Shown: positions 15,212 to 24,568 of the stretch, piece by piece
How the letters are laid out: each line of letters starts with the position of its first letter
Numbering within the stretch: position 1 is the stretch's first letter
DNA from: Pseudomonas alloputida
GTDB taxonomy: Bacteria; Pseudomonadota; Gammaproteobacteria; Pseudomonadales; Pseudomonadaceae
Direction: 5' to 3'
NCBI RefSeq assembly: GCF_021283545.2
Contig: NZ_CP128540.1
Span: 2,453,501-2,517,500, forward strand
DNA length: 64,000 nt
Notes under the pieces: generated by a model
Told to the model about the DNA's origin: nothing
Database searches by the model: none
What the model saw: the letters and a program-made list of their open reading frames with translations, nothing else
Position numbers and translations under genes: made by a program

Positions 15212-18200
15212 ATGATTCAAGCAGCCTCGATGGACCAGCGAAGCTTTCGCAAGCTGTTGAGCCGTAACATCGGCCTCCCCCTGGGGGTTGGCCTGCTCGG
15301 GGCCGTGGCCTTCGTCGCGGTGATCAACTACCTGCTTTCGGCCATGCAGTGGGTCGAGCACACCGACCGGGTGATCGGCAATGCCAACGAAACGGTCAAG
15401 CTGTCGATCGACATGGAAACGGGCATGCGCGGTTTCCTGATCACGGGCGACGAGCGCTTCCTTGACCCTTACGAGGTGGCCAAGCCACGCATTCTCGGCA
15501 GCCTGAAAAGCCTGCGCAGCATGGTCGAGGACAACCCGCAGCAGGTTGACCGTATTGACCGGCTGATGGCCTTGCAGCAGGCCTGGAACGACTTCGGTAA
15601 CGAGATGATCAGCCTGCGCCGCAGCCAGGGCGATTACCAGGCCTCGATCGGCAATGGCCGGGGCAAGCGCATCACCGATGAAATCCGCAAGGAGTTCGAT
15701 GACCTGATCATTACCGAACAACAATTGCGCATGGCCCGTAACGAAAAAGTCAGTACCGTCACCGTGACGGCGATTTCGGCGTTCGTGCTGTTCATTGTCG
15801 GCCTCAGTGCATTGCTGGCCTACCTGGGCCGTCGTGACCTGCTGGCACTTTCGGCCAACTACGCTGAAAACCTGCAAGCCCAGCAACGCTCGGCGCAGCG
15901 CCTGGAGCACCAGGCCTGGTTGCGCACCGGCCAGACCCAACTGGCGCAGCAGGTACTCGGGCAACTGACCTTGCCCATGCTTGGCGAGAACATCCTGCGC
16001 TTCTTTGCCTCTTATCTGGGCAGCGTGGTGGGCGCCGTGTACGTGCGCGACGAGCATGGCCGGCTGGTGCGTGTGGCCTGTTATGGCCTGAGTACCGAAG
16101 AGCAGGCCCGCGAGCAGATCGAGTCGGACCACCATGGCCTGTTGGCCCAGGCGGTCCGCGAAGGCCGCTTGCTGCGCCTGGAGGAACTGCCCGAGGATTT
16201 CTATCGCCTCAGTTCCGGCCTGGGCAGCGGCTTGCCGCGCAGCGCACTGCTGATGCCGGCGACCGAAGACGGGCAGATCAACGGGGTGATCGAGCTGGGT
16301 TTCCTGCGCCCCTTGCAAGAACGGGATGAAGAGCTGCTGGAGCGGGTCGGCGGCAATCTGGGCATGTCCATCGAGAGTGCCCGTTATCGCCAGCGCCTGC
16401 AGGAAGTGCTGGCCGAAACTCAGCAACTCAATGAAGAGCTGCAGGTGCAGCAGGAAGAGCTCAAGACTGCCAACGAAGAGCTCGAAGAGCAGTCACGGGT
16501 GCTCAAGGAGTCGCAGGCCCATCTGGAAACCCAGCAGGCCGAACTCGAGCAGACCAACGAGCAGTTGTCGGAACGCACCGAAGCGCTGGACCGCAAGAAC
16601 GATGAGCTGAGCCAGGCGCAGCTGGAGCTGCAGGCCCGTGCCGACGACCTGCAGCGATCGAGCAAGTATAAGTCCGAATTCCTCGCCAACATGTCCCATG
16701 AGCTGCGCACGCCGCTCAACAGCTCGCTGATCCTGGCCAAGCTGTTGGCAGAAAACGCTGAAGGCAACCTCAGCGAGGAGCAGGTCAAGTTCGCCGAATC
16801 CATCTACTCGGCCGGCAACGATCTGCTCAACCTGATCAACGACATTCTCGATATCGCCAAGGTCGAGGCCGGCAAGCTTGAAGTACGGCCCGAAACCACC
16901 CAGGTCGAGCGCCTGGTCGAAGGCTTGCGCGGCATGTTCCAGCCGCTTGCCGGTCACAAGGGGCTGGCCTTCGAGGTCAAGGTCGAGCCGCAGGTACCGG
17001 TCACGCTGTTCACCGACCGTCAGCGCCTGGAGCAGATCCTCAAGAACCTGTTGTCCAACGCCATCAAGTTCACCGAGCGTGGCCAGGTCAGCATGAACGT
17101 CAGCTTCCAGGCTGACAGCGGTATCGTGTTCGCAGTCCGTGACACCGGCATCGGCATTGCGGCCGATCAGCAGCAGGCGATCTTCGGCGCCTTCCACCAG
17201 GTCGATGGCACCAGCAATCGCCGTTATGGTGGCACTGGCCTGGGTCTGTCGATCTCCCGTGACCTGGCGCATTTGCTCGGAGGCCAGATCAATGTCGACA
17301 GCAGCCCCGGGCAAGGCAGCGTGTTCAGCCTGATTCTGCCGGAGCGCTATGCTGCCGAGGCCGAAGACGTCGAACCGCAAAGCCTGCGCCCGGCCGTCGA
17401 TGCGTTGCCGCCTGCACCGCAAGCGCCGCTGGCCGCCGCTGTCACGCGCCCGGCGCCGGCCTTTGCCGACGACCGCGAGCGGGCCCCTTTCGATACCCGC
17501 TGCATTCTGGTAATCGAAGACGAGCCCAACTTTGCCCGCATCCTCTTCGACCTGGCCCATGAGCTGGGCTATAGCTGCCTGGTGGCCCATGGCGCCGACG
17601 AAGGCTTCGAGCTGGCAGCCCAGTACATTCCGGATGCGATCCTGCTGGACATGCGCCTGCCCGACCACTCGGGCCTGACTGTCCTGCAGCGCCTCAAGGA
17701 GCAGGCCAGCACCCGCCATATCCCGGTGCACATCATTTCGGTGGAAGACCGCGTCGAGGCGGCCATGCACATGGGGGCGGTGGGGTATGCGGTCAAACCC
17801 ACCAGCCGCGAGGAGCTCAAGGAGGTGTTCGCTCGCCTGGAAGCCAAGCTCACGCAAAAGCTCAAGCACATCCTGCTGGTGGAAGACGACGACCTGCAGC
17901 GCGAGAGCATCGCCCGGCTGATCGGTGACGACGATGTCGAGATCACGGCCGTCGCCATGGCCCAGGATGCACTGGCGCTGTTGCGCCAGAACATCTACGA
18001 CTGCATGATCATCGACCTCAAGCTGCCAGACATGCTCGGCAACGAGCTGCTCAAGCGCATGACCGCCGAGGATATCCGCGCCTTCCCGCCGGTGATCGTG
18101 TATACCGGCCGCAACCTCACCCGCGAGGAAGAAGCCGACCTGCTCAAGTATTCACGCTCGATCATCATCAAGGGCGCACGTTCGCCGGAGCGCCTGCTGG

Positions 18201-18679
18201 ACGAAGTGACGCTGTTCCTGCACAAGGTCGAATCGCAGCTGTCCAACGAACGTCAACGCATGCTCAAGACCGCGCGCAGCCGCGACAAGGTGTTCGAGGG
18301 CCGCAAGGTGCTGCTGGTGGACGACGATGTGCGTAATATCTTTGCCCTGACCAGCGCCCTGGAGCACAAGGGCGCCATTGTCGAAATCGGCCGCAACGGG
18401 CGCGAAGCCATCGAGCGCCTGGAGCAGCACGACGATATCGACCTGGTGCTGATGGACGTGATGATGCCGGAGATGGACGGCTTCGAGGCCACCCGCCTGA
18501 TCCGCCAGCAACCGCGCTGGCGCAAACTGCCGATCATCGCCGTGACCGCCAAGGCCATGAAGGATGACCAGCAGCGTTGCCTGCAAGCCGGTGCCAATGA
18601 TTACCTGGCCAAGCCGATCGACCTGGACCGCCTGTTCTCGTTGATCCGTGTCTGGCTGCCGCAACTGGAGCGAATTTGA
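15212..18679 (+). CDS. CHASE3-GAF hybrid histidine kinase with three receiver domains
   Basis: 1155 residues in the inner membrane. Order: transmembrane helix about 24-45; CHASE3 periplasmic sensor about 46-180 (NANETVKLSIDMETGMRGFL); transmembrane helix about 188-210; GAF about 245-395; long Glu/Gln-rich coiled coil about 395-485; HisKA with His496 (FLANMSHELRTPLN); HATPase with NAIKFTE, DTGIGIA and YGGTGLGLSI; receivers with phosphoacceptors Asp813, Asp935 and Asp1082. The last receiver (VLLVDDDVRNIFAL to LAKPIDLDRLF) is the best conserved. Three receivers suggest several phosphate outputs. The CheR gene overlaps its stop, and CheB and a receiver-kinase follow, so they form one signalling operon. 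The CHASE3 ligand is unknown. Start ATG 15212; ATG 15230 is an alternative. Confidence 0.92.
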   Translation: MIQAASMDQRSFRKLLSRNIGLPLGVGLLGAVAFVAVINYLLSAMQWVEHTDRVIGNANETVKLSIDMETGMRGFLITGDERFLDPYEVAKPRILGSLKSLRSMVEDNPQQVDRIDRLMALQQAWNDFGNEMISLRRSQGDYQASIGNGRGKRITDEIRKEFDDLIITEQQLRMARNEKVSTVTVTAISAFVLFIVGLSALLAYLGRRDLLALSANYAENLQAQQRSAQRLEHQAWLRTGQTQLAQQVLGQLTLPMLGENILRFFASYLGSVVGAVYVRDEHGRLVRVACYGLSTEEQAREQIESDHHGLLAQAVREGRLLRLEELPEDFYRLSSGLGSGLPRSALLMPATEDGQINGVIELGFLRPLQERDEELLERVGGNLGMSIESARYRQRLQEVLAETQQLNEELQVQQEELKTANEELEEQSRVLKESQAHLETQQAELEQTNEQLSERTEALDRKNDELSQAQLELQARADDLQRSSKYKSEFLANMSHELRTPLNSSLILAKLLAENAEGNLSEEQVKFAESIYSAGNDLLNLINDILDIAKVEAGKLEVRPETTQVERLVEGLRGMFQPLAGHKGLAFEVKVEPQVPVTLFTDRQRLEQILKNLLSNAIKFTERGQVSMNVSFQADSGIVFAVRDTGIGIAADQQQAIFGAFHQVDGTSNRRYGGTGLGLSISRDLAHLLGGQINVDSSPGQGSVFSLILPERYAAEAEDVEPQSLRPAVDALPPAPQAPLAAAVTRPAPAFADDRERAPFDTRCILVIEDEPNFARILFDLAHELGYSCLVAHGADEGFELAAQYIPDAILLDMRLPDHSGLTVLQRLKEQASTRHIPVHIISVEDRVEAAMHMGAVGYAVKPTSREELKEVFARLEAKLTQKLKHILLVEDDDLQRESIARLIGDDDVEITAVAMAQDALALLRQNIYDCMIIDLKLPDMLGNELLKRMTAEDIRAFPPVIVYTGRNLTREEEADLLKYSRSIIIKGARSPERLLDEVTLFLHKVESQLSNERQRMLKTARSRDKVFEGRKVLLVDDDVRNIFALTSALEHKGAIVEIGRNGREAIERLEQHDDIDLVLMDVMMPEMDGFEATRLIRQQPRWRKLPIIAVTAKAMKDDQQRCLQAGANDYLAKPIDLDRLFSLIRVWLPQLERI

Positions 18680-19497
18680 CTAGCGAACGCAACACCGACA
18701 TCGAGATCCGACTGCTGATCGAGGCGATCTACCTCAAGTACAGCTACGATTTCCGCAATTATTCCGGCGCTTCGATCAAGCGCCGGATTCTCCACGCGCT
18801 GCGTCAGTTCGATTGTCTGACGGTGTCTGCGTTGCAGGAGCGCGTCCTGCACGACCCGGGCATGTTCATGCAGTTGCTGCAGTACCTGACGATCCCGGTC
18901 AGCGAGATGTTCCGTGACCCTGACCACTTCCTTGCCGTGCGCAACGAAGTGGTGCCGCTGCTGCGCACCTGGCCGTCGATCAAAGTCTGGATCGCGGGCT
19001 GCAGCACGGGGGAGGAGGTGTATTCCATGGCCATCCTGTTGCGTGAGGAAGGGCTGCTTGAACGCACCATCATCTACGCCACCGACATCAACCCGCATTC
19101 GCTGGACAGGGCCAAGCAGGGCATCTACTCGATGCAGAGCATGCGCGAGTACGAGGAAAACTACCGCCTGGCCGGTGGCCGCCGTGACTTCGCCGAGTAC
19201 TACACCGCCGCCTATGGCAACGCCATCATGGACAGCAGCCTGCGCGACAACGTGACCTTCGCCGACCACAGCCTGGCCACCGACAGCGTGTTCTCCGAGA
19301 CCCAACTGGTGTCCTGCCGCAATGTGCTGATCTACTTCAACAAGGACCTGCAGGATCGGGCGCTGGGCCTGTTCCATGAGTCGCTCTGCCACCGCGGTTT
19401 TCTGGTGTTGGGTAGCAAGGAGTCGGTGGACTTTTCGGCCTACAGCGATCGTTTCGAGCCGCTGGTCAAGCCCCAACGGATCTTCCGTAAATCATGA
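18676..19497 (+). CDS. CheR-type protein methyltransferase
   Basis: 273 residues. An all-helical N-terminal CheR domain (IKRRILHALRQFDCLTVSAL) is followed by the SAM-binding core VWIAGCSTGEEVYSMAILL, YATDINPHSLDRAKQGIYS and the VSCRNVLIYFN motif. CheR methylates glutamates, classically on chemoreceptors. No chemoreceptor, CheA or CheW gene is in the cluster, so the substrate may be one of the kinases. The apparent start is TTG 18676 overlapping the kinase stop as TTGA, which implies translational coupling; no better start lies before the conserved region. Overlaps cheB by ATGA. Confidence 0.88.
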   Translation: MTSERNTDIEIRLLIEAIYLKYSYDFRNYSGASIKRRILHALRQFDCLTVSALQERVLHDPGMFMQLLQYLTIPVSEMFRDPDHFLAVRNEVVPLLRTWPSIKVWIAGCSTGEEVYSMAILLREEGLLERTIIYATDINPHSLDRAKQGIYSMQSMREYEENYRLAGGRRDFAEYYTAAYGNAIMDSSLRDNVTFADHSLATDSVFSETQLVSCRNVLIYFNKDLQDRALGLFHESLCHRGFLVLGSKESVDFSAYSDRFEPLVKPQRIFRKS

Positions 19498-20069
19498 GCG
19501 GCGTACGCGCAGTGGTGATCGGCGCCTCGGCCGGTGGCGTGGCGGCATTGTTCCAGGTGCTCGGCACGCTGCCATCGGCGTTCGCCATACCGGTGCTCTG
19601 CGTGCTGCACCTGCCGGACGACCGCCACAGCCAACTGGCTGGCGTGCTGCAGCGGCGGCTGCATCGGCCGGTATGCGAGGCACGCGACAAGGAGAGCATC
19701 AGCAGCGGGCAGATCTATGTGGCGGGGCCGGGTTACCACTTGTCGGTGGAGCGCGACCTGACGCTGTCGCTGAGCCAGGAAGAACCCGTGCACTTCTCGC
19801 GCCCGGCGATCGATTTCCTGTTCATCTCGGCGGCCGATGCCTATGGCGATGGCCTGCTGGGTGTGCTGCTCACCGGGGCCAACGAAGACGGCGCCAGGGG
19901 CCTTGCCTACATCAAGAACAATGGGGGGCGCACGATCGTCCAGGACCCTCGTGACGCACAGGTTGCCCTGATGCCGGAGGCCGCCCTGGCCCTGCACCAG
20001 CCCGACCATATCCTTACTCTGAGCGGTATCGGGCAGTTGCTCGCGACCCTGGAATACAGCGCATGCTAA
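19494..20069 (+). CDS. CheB-type protein-glutamate methylesterase without receiver domain
   Basis: 191 residues, corresponding only to the catalytic domain of CheB. The catalytic triad is recognisable: Ser12 in VIGASAGGVAAL, His in CVLHLPDD and Asp in LTGANEDGARGL. The N-terminal receiver of chemotaxis CheB is missing, so activity must be controlled in another way, perhaps by the adjacent receivers. Together with the CheR-like gene it would set a reversible glutamate-methylation state. ATG overlaps the cheR stop and its own end overlaps the next gene by 7 bp. Confidence 0.88.
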   Translation: MSGVRAVVIGASAGGVAALFQVLGTLPSAFAIPVLCVLHLPDDRHSQLAGVLQRRLHRPVCEARDKESISSGQIYVAGPGYHLSVERDLTLSLSQEEPVHFSRPAIDFLFISAADAYGDGLLGVLLTGANEDGARGLAYIKNNGGRTIVQDPRDAQVALMPEAALALHQPDHILTLSGIGQLLATLEYSAC

Positions 20070-21289
20070 GCCACACCACCGCCAAACTGCTGATTGTCGA
20101 CGACTTGCCGGAAAACCTGCTGGCGCTCGATGCCCTGATCCAGGGCGAGGACCGCGAGGTGCACCAGGCACAGTCTGCCGAGGCTGCCTTGTCGTTGCTG
20201 CTGGAGCACGAGTTCGCACTGGCCATTCTCGATGTGCAGATGCCGGGCATGAACGGTTTCGAACTGGCCGAGCTGATGCGCGGTACCGACAAGACCAAGC
20301 ACATCCCGATCGTCTTCGTCAGCGCGGCGGGCCGCGAGATGAATTATGCCTTCAAGGGCTACGAGAGCGGGGCCGTGGACTTTCTGCACAAGCCGCTCGA
20401 CACCCTGGCGGTAAAAAGCAAGGTCTCGGTGTTCGTCGACCTGTTCCGCCAGCGCAAGGTGCTTGGCCGGCAGCTGGAAGCCCTGGAGCAGAGCCGCCAG
20501 GAACAGGAGCTGCTGCTCAGCCAGCTGCAGGTGGCACGGTGTGAGCTGGAGCACGCCGTGCGCATGCGTGACGACTTCATGTCGATCGTCTCCCACGAGG
20601 TGCGTACGCCGCTCAATGGCCTGATTCTGGAAACCCAGTTGCGCAAGATGCACCTGGCACGGGGCAACCTGGACGCGTTCAGTGTCGACAAGCTGCAGGC
20701 CATGGTCGAGCGCGACGAACGGCAGATCAACAGCCTGATCCGGTTGGTCGAGGACATGCTCGATGTTTCGCGCATCCGGACCGGTAAACTTTCGCTGCGG
20801 CCCAAACTGTTTGACCTGGGCCAGCTGGTGCGTGGGCTGGTGGAAAACTTCACGGCGCAGGCCATGGCCCTGGAAACACACATCGAATTGCAGCGTTGCG
20901 AAGCACTGAAGGGGGAGTGGGACGAATTCCGGATTGAACAAGTAGTGGCCAACCTGTTGTCCAATGCAATGCGTTACGGCGAGCGCAATCCGGTGCAGGT
21001 GCGGGTGTTCGAGCAGGGCGGCATGGCCTGGGTGCAGGTGCAGGATCACGGTATCGGTATCAGCGCCGCCAACCAGCAGCGGATCTTCCAGCAGTTCGAG
21101 CGGGTCGCTGCCCAGCAGGCCAGCGGAGGTCTGGGCTTGGGGCTGTACATCTCCGAGCAGATCGTCCAGGCGCACGGTGGCCGGATACAGGTTGAAAGCG
21201 AGGAGGGCAAGGGTGCCACATTCACCCTGCAATTGCCGCTGGCAACATTCAAAGAACAAAACGACCAGGCGCGGGCAACCTCTGTGTAA
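20063..21289 (+). CDS. receiver-histidine kinase hybrid (REC-HisKA-HATPase)
   Basis: 408 residues, cytoplasmic with no membrane segment. The receiver comes first: IVDDLPENLLAL, Asp57 in LAILDVQMPGMNG and HKPLD. A coiled-coil linker (about 130-165) precedes HisKA with His178 (MSIVSHEVRTPLNGL), followed by HATPase with VANLLSNAMRYGE, DHGIGISAA and GGLGLGLYISEQ. Kinases with an N-terminal receiver are controlled by phosphorylation from another kinase, here most likely the triple-receiver hybrid three genes upstream. It overlaps cheB. Confidence 0.9.
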   Translation: MLSHTTAKLLIVDDLPENLLALDALIQGEDREVHQAQSAEAALSLLLEHEFALAILDVQMPGMNGFELAELMRGTDKTKHIPIVFVSAAGREMNYAFKGYESGAVDFLHKPLDTLAVKSKVSVFVDLFRQRKVLGRQLEALEQSRQEQELLLSQLQVARCELEHAVRMRDDFMSIVSHEVRTPLNGLILETQLRKMHLARGNLDAFSVDKLQAMVERDERQINSLIRLVEDMLDVSRIRTGKLSLRPKLFDLGQLVRGLVENFTAQAMALETHIELQRCEALKGEWDEFRIEQVVANLLSNAMRYGERNPVQVRVFEQGGMAWVQVQDHGIGISAANQQRIFQQFERVAAQQASGGLGLGLYISEQIVQAHGGRIQVESEEGKGATFTLQLPLATFKEQNDQARATSV

Positions 21290-21333
21290 GCCTGGGGTCT
21301 GATGGCCAACTGTAAGTATTTCAAGGCGTTAAC

Positions 21334-21711
21334 ATGAGTGAAGATGCACAAGATGTGGTTCTGGTCGTCGAGGATGAACCGGCGATTCGCATGATTTTGC
21401 GCGATTACCTGGCGGGTGAGGGGTACCACGTCCTGGTGGCTGAGGATGGCGAGCAGGCGTTTGCCATCCTGGCCAGCAAACCGCACCTGGACCTGATGGT
21501 GACGGACTTCCGTTTGCCGGGGGGGATCTCGGGAGTGGATATTGCCGAGCCCGCGGTGAAGTTGCGGCCCGACCTGAAGGTGATTTTCATCAGCGGCTAC
21601 CCGGCGGAGATTCTCGAATCTGGCAGCCCGATCACCCGCAAGGCCCCTATCCTGGCCAAGCCGTTTGACCTGGATACCTTGCACGAGCAGATCCAGTCGC
21701 TGTTGCGCTGA
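21334..21711 (+). CDS. single-domain response regulator
   Basis: 125 residues, a lone receiver: VVEDEPAIRMIL, Asp58 in LMVTDFRLPGGISG, ISGYPAE and LAKPFDLDTLHEQIQ. The FRLPGG and SGYP motifs are those of receivers partnered with hybrid kinases of the FixL/PAS type. It begins 44 bp after the receiver-kinase gene and is probably its phosphorylation target or the end of the relay. A REP hairpin immediately follows. Confidence 0.9.
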   Translation: MSEDAQDVVLVVEDEPAIRMILRDYLAGEGYHVLVAEDGEQAFAILASKPHLDLMVTDFRLPGGISGVDIAEPAVKLRPDLKVIFISGYPAEILESGSPITRKAPILAKPFDLDTLHEQIQSLLR

Positions 21712-21717
21712 GGCATC

Positions 21718-21750
21718 CGGCCTCTTCGCGGGGCAAGCCCGCGCAGAGGC
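21718..21750. repeat. REP palindrome, probable transcript end
   Basis: GGCCTCT and AGAGGCC arms enclose the REP core TTCGCGGGGCAAGCCCGCG. It lies between convergent genes ending at 21711 and 21760. Confidence 0.85.
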
Positions 21751-21759
21751 CCTGGCAGG

Positions 21760-22341
21760 CTACCGCAGCGTCCGCTCAATGCCCCCGACCAGCAAGTTTT
21801 CCATCAGCTCCAAGCCCTGCTCTTCAGGCATTGCTTTGAGCAGCCCCGGCAGCTGGTTGAGAAGCGTCGCCAGTACATGCGCTGTGGCGTCCAACGCTTG
21901 CCCCGGCAGTTTCGCTTGCGGTGCGATCAGGCGCAGCAAACCCGCCTCATAGCGCTTGCGCAACGATGCCAGGTGCGCCTGTTGCGCCTCACTCAAACAA
22001 CACAAATCCCGTTCGGCCAGCCGGAACTGCAGCGGCCGCTCGGCATGCAGCTGCCAGTGCGCAGCAATCAGGCAGCTCAACGCCGATGCCCCACGGGCCA
22101 TGGCCCGGCGGGCCTGGTCCAGGGTGGCCTGCAGCTCTTCGTACAACTCTTCGATCAAGTCGTACAGCAGGTCCTGCTTGCTGGGAAAGTGATGGTACAG
22201 CGAGCCGGCGGTAAGCCCCACATGGGCCGCCAGCTCGCGCATGCTGACCTGGCCAAAGCCCTTTTCGGCAAACAATGCCATGGCCCGGTCACGTCGCTCC
22301 TCAAAGTTGGCACAGCGCATTGCGGCATTGACCGGGGGCAT
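21760..22341 (-). CDS. TetR-family regulator
   Basis: 193 residues. The N-terminal helix-turn-helix is ALFAEKGFGQVSMRELAAHV followed by GLTAGSLYHHFPSKQDLL, the textbook TetR pattern. The C-terminal ligand domain is helical (AAHWQLHAERPLQFRLAERD). The gene lies 12 bp after the 3-hydroxyacyl-CoA dehydrogenase gene with GAGGAG nine bases before ATG, so it is the last gene of the bktB-dehydrogenase operon. By analogy with FadR/PsrA-type TetR proteins a CoA thioester is a possible effector (inference). Confidence 0.88.
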   Translation of the reverse strand: MPPVNAAMRCANFEERRDRAMALFAEKGFGQVSMRELAAHVGLTAGSLYHHFPSKQDLLYDLIEELYEELQATLDQARRAMARGASALSCLIAAHWQLHAERPLQFRLAERDLCCLSEAQQAHLASLRKRYEAGLLRLIAPQAKLPGQALDATAHVLATLLNQLPGLLKAMPEEQGLELMENLLVGGIERTLR

Positions 22342-22353
22342 GGCGCTTGCTCC

Positions 22354-23202
22354 TCAGTAGGTGAAGAAACCGCGACCGCTCTTGCGCCCCAGCCAGCCGG
22401 CCGCGACCATTTCCTTGAGCAGTGGAGCAGGGCGGTATTTGCTGTCGTTGAAGCCTTCGTGGAAGGCCTCCATGATTGCCAGCAGGGTGTCCAGGCCGAT
22501 CAGGTCGGCCAAGGCCAGCGGGCCGATCGGCTGGTTGCAGCCCAGGCGCATGCCGGTGTCGATGTCCTCGGCACTGGCCAGGCCTTCCTGGCGCACGAAG
22601 ATCGCCTCGTTGATCATTGGCACCAGGATGCGGTTGACCACGAAGCCCGGGCGGTTGCCGGCGGTGATCGGGGTCTTGCCGACTTTTTCGGTCACCATCA
22701 GCGCCTGGGCGTAGGTGGTGTCGCTGGTCTGCAGGCCACGAATGATTTCTACCAGCGCCATCATCGGTACCGGGTTGAAGAAGTGCACACCAATGAAGCG
22801 CTCGGGGTGCTCGATGCTGGCGGCCAGTTGGGTCACCGACAGCGACGAAGTATTGGTGGCAATCAGGCAGTCGGCGGCGACGTTGGCTGCCACCTGCTGC
22901 AGGATGCGCTGCTTGAGCTGCAGGTTCTCGGTAGCCGCCTCGATCACCAGCTGTGCAGCGCTGAGCTGGGTGTAGTCGGTGCTGGTACGGATGCGGGCTT
23001 TGGCGGCTGCGGCCTTGTCGGCGTCGAGAGTGCCCTTGCTGACCTGGCGCTCGAGGTTCTTGCTCAAGGTGGCCACACCGCGCTCGAGCGCTGCGTCGGA
23101 AACATCCACCAGCAGCACCTGGTAGCCGGCAATGGCGCACACCTGGGCAATGCCGTTGCCCATGGTGCCCGCGCCGATCACGGCGATCTTTTCAATGCTC
23201 AT
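22354..23202 (-). CDS. 3-hydroxybutyryl-CoA dehydrogenase family protein
   Basis: 282 residues. The N-terminal Rossmann motif is IAVIGAGTMGNGIAQVCA; the substrate region contains the family pattern GVHFFNPVPMMALVEII, with the catalytic His in HFFNP, and the C-terminal helical domain has GFVVNRILVPMINEAIF and LGCNQPIGPLALADLIGLD. It oxidises short-chain (3S)-hydroxyacyl-CoA with NAD, as Hbd or PaaH do. It is 13 bp downstream of the thiolase gene, so the two give the last two steps of beta-oxidation of a short or substituted chain. Confidence 0.92.
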   Translation of the reverse strand: MSIEKIAVIGAGTMGNGIAQVCAIAGYQVLLVDVSDAALERGVATLSKNLERQVSKGTLDADKAAAAKARIRTSTDYTQLSAAQLVIEAATENLQLKQRILQQVAANVAADCLIATNTSSLSVTQLAASIEHPERFIGVHFFNPVPMMALVEIIRGLQTSDTTYAQALMVTEKVGKTPITAGNRPGFVVNRILVPMINEAIFVRQEGLASAEDIDTGMRLGCNQPIGPLALADLIGLDTLLAIMEAFHEGFNDSKYRPAPLLKEMVAAGWLGRKSGRGFFTY

Positions 23203-23215
23203 GTGTCAGCCTCCC

Positions 23216-24400
23216 TCAGACGCGCTCGAACACGACGGCGATGCCTTGGCCACCGCCGATACACATCGTGGCCAGGGCGTAGCGGCCCTGGATGCGCTGC
23301 AGCTCATGGATGGCCTTGGTGGCGATGATCGCACCGGTGGCACCCACCGGGTGGCCCAGGGAAATGCCCGAACCGTTGGGGTTGACCTTTTCCGGGTCGA
23401 AGCCCAGCTCGCGGGCAACGGCGCAGGCCTGGGCAGCGAAGGCTTCGTTGGACTCGATCACATCCAGGTCTTGCAGGTTCAGGCCGGTTTTTTCCAGCAC
23501 TTTGCGGGTGGCCGGGATCGGCCCAAGGCCCATCAGCTCAGGTTCCACCCCGGCATGGGCATAGCCCACCAGGCGTGCCAGTGGCTTCAGGCCCAGGCGG
23601 CGCACCGCGTCACCGGTGGCCAACACCAGGCCGGCGGCGCCATCGTTGATACCGCTGGCGTTGCCGGCAGTGACGGTGCCGTCTTTCTTGAACACCGGCT
23701 TCATGCCGGCCAGTTGTTCGGCGGTCACATCAGCGCGCACATGCTCGTCGACACTGAACTGCACGCTGCCCTTGCGGGTTTTCAGCTCCAGCGCAACGAT
23801 CTGGCTGGCGAAGCGGCCCTCGGCAATCGCACGAGCGGCGCGGCGCTGGCTGGTCAGTGCCAGTTCGTCCTGCATTTCGCGGGTAATGCCGTACTTGGCC
23901 GAAACGTTCTCGGCAGTGATGCCCATGTGGAAGTGCTGGAACGGGTCCTGCAGCACGCCGACGGTATAGTCGATGCCTTGCAGGTCACCCATGCGTGCAC
24001 CCCAGCGCGCCTGTGGCAGCAGGTAAGGGCCACGGCTCATGGACTCGGCGCCGGCCGCGACGGCCACATCGGTGTCGCCCAGCAACAGGCCCTGGGCCGC
24101 AGAGACAATAGCCTGCAGGCCAGACCCGCACAGGCGGTTGACGTTGAATGCCGGCGTTTCCTTGGGGATGCCAGCGTTCATTGCCGCTACCCGTGCCAGG
24201 TAGGCGTCACGCGGTTCGGTGGGGATTACCGTGCCCATCACCATGTGGCCGACTTGCTCGGCGGCCAGGCCCGAACGCTCGATGGCGGCGCGGGTCACGG
24301 CGCTGGCCAGGTCGGCCAGCGGCAGGTCCTTGAGGGAACCGCCAAAGCCACCAATGGCTGAACGGACGGCACTGACGACGTAGATTTCTGCGCTGCTCAT
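23216..24400 (-). CDS. bktB: beta-ketothiolase / acetyl-CoA acyltransferase
   Basis: 394 residues with all thiolase landmarks: Cys91 in NRLCGSGLQA (acyl carrier), GAESMSRGPYLLPQARWGAR, NASGINDGAAGLVLAT, NEAFAAQ, NPNGSGISLGHPVGATGA and the second catalytic cysteine in MCIGGGQGIA. It cleaves or condenses 3-ketoacyl-CoA; the sequence is closest to the BktB group acting on C4-C5 and longer chains. ATG 24400 is preceded by GGAG. First gene of the bktB-dehydrogenase-tetR operon, divergent from the AraC regulator gene. Confidence 0.9.
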   Translation of the reverse strand: MSSAEIYVVSAVRSAIGGFGGSLKDLPLADLASAVTRAAIERSGLAAEQVGHMVMGTVIPTEPRDAYLARVAAMNAGIPKETPAFNVNRLCGSGLQAIVSAAQGLLLGDTDVAVAAGAESMSRGPYLLPQARWGARMGDLQGIDYTVGVLQDPFQHFHMGITAENVSAKYGITREMQDELALTSQRRAARAIAEGRFASQIVALELKTRKGSVQFSVDEHVRADVTAEQLAGMKPVFKKDGTVTAGNASGINDGAAGLVLATGDAVRRLGLKPLARLVGYAHAGVEPELMGLGPIPATRKVLEKTGLNLQDLDVIESNEAFAAQACAVARELGFDPEKVNPNGSGISLGHPVGATGAIIATKAIHELQRIQGRYALATMCIGGGQGIAVVFERV

Positions 24401-24568
24401 AAGGGCTCCGATTGCGAAGGCGTGGCGGGACCGGGCCAGGCTCTGCGAGAATGGTTGGCGGCCCCGAAGTGGGATCGAGTCTAGGCAAAGGCTCTGTTGC
24501 AGCCTATGCCGAATCTGTTCAAACAACCTGGCACTTTTTGCCACTCAGCATAGACAGCGAAAACCGCC

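Noticed and set aside
15131-17869. Long minus-strand frames opposite the hybrid kinase
   Set aside because: Shadows of the kinase gene. No domain is recognisable, whereas all kinase and receiver motifs are on the plus strand.
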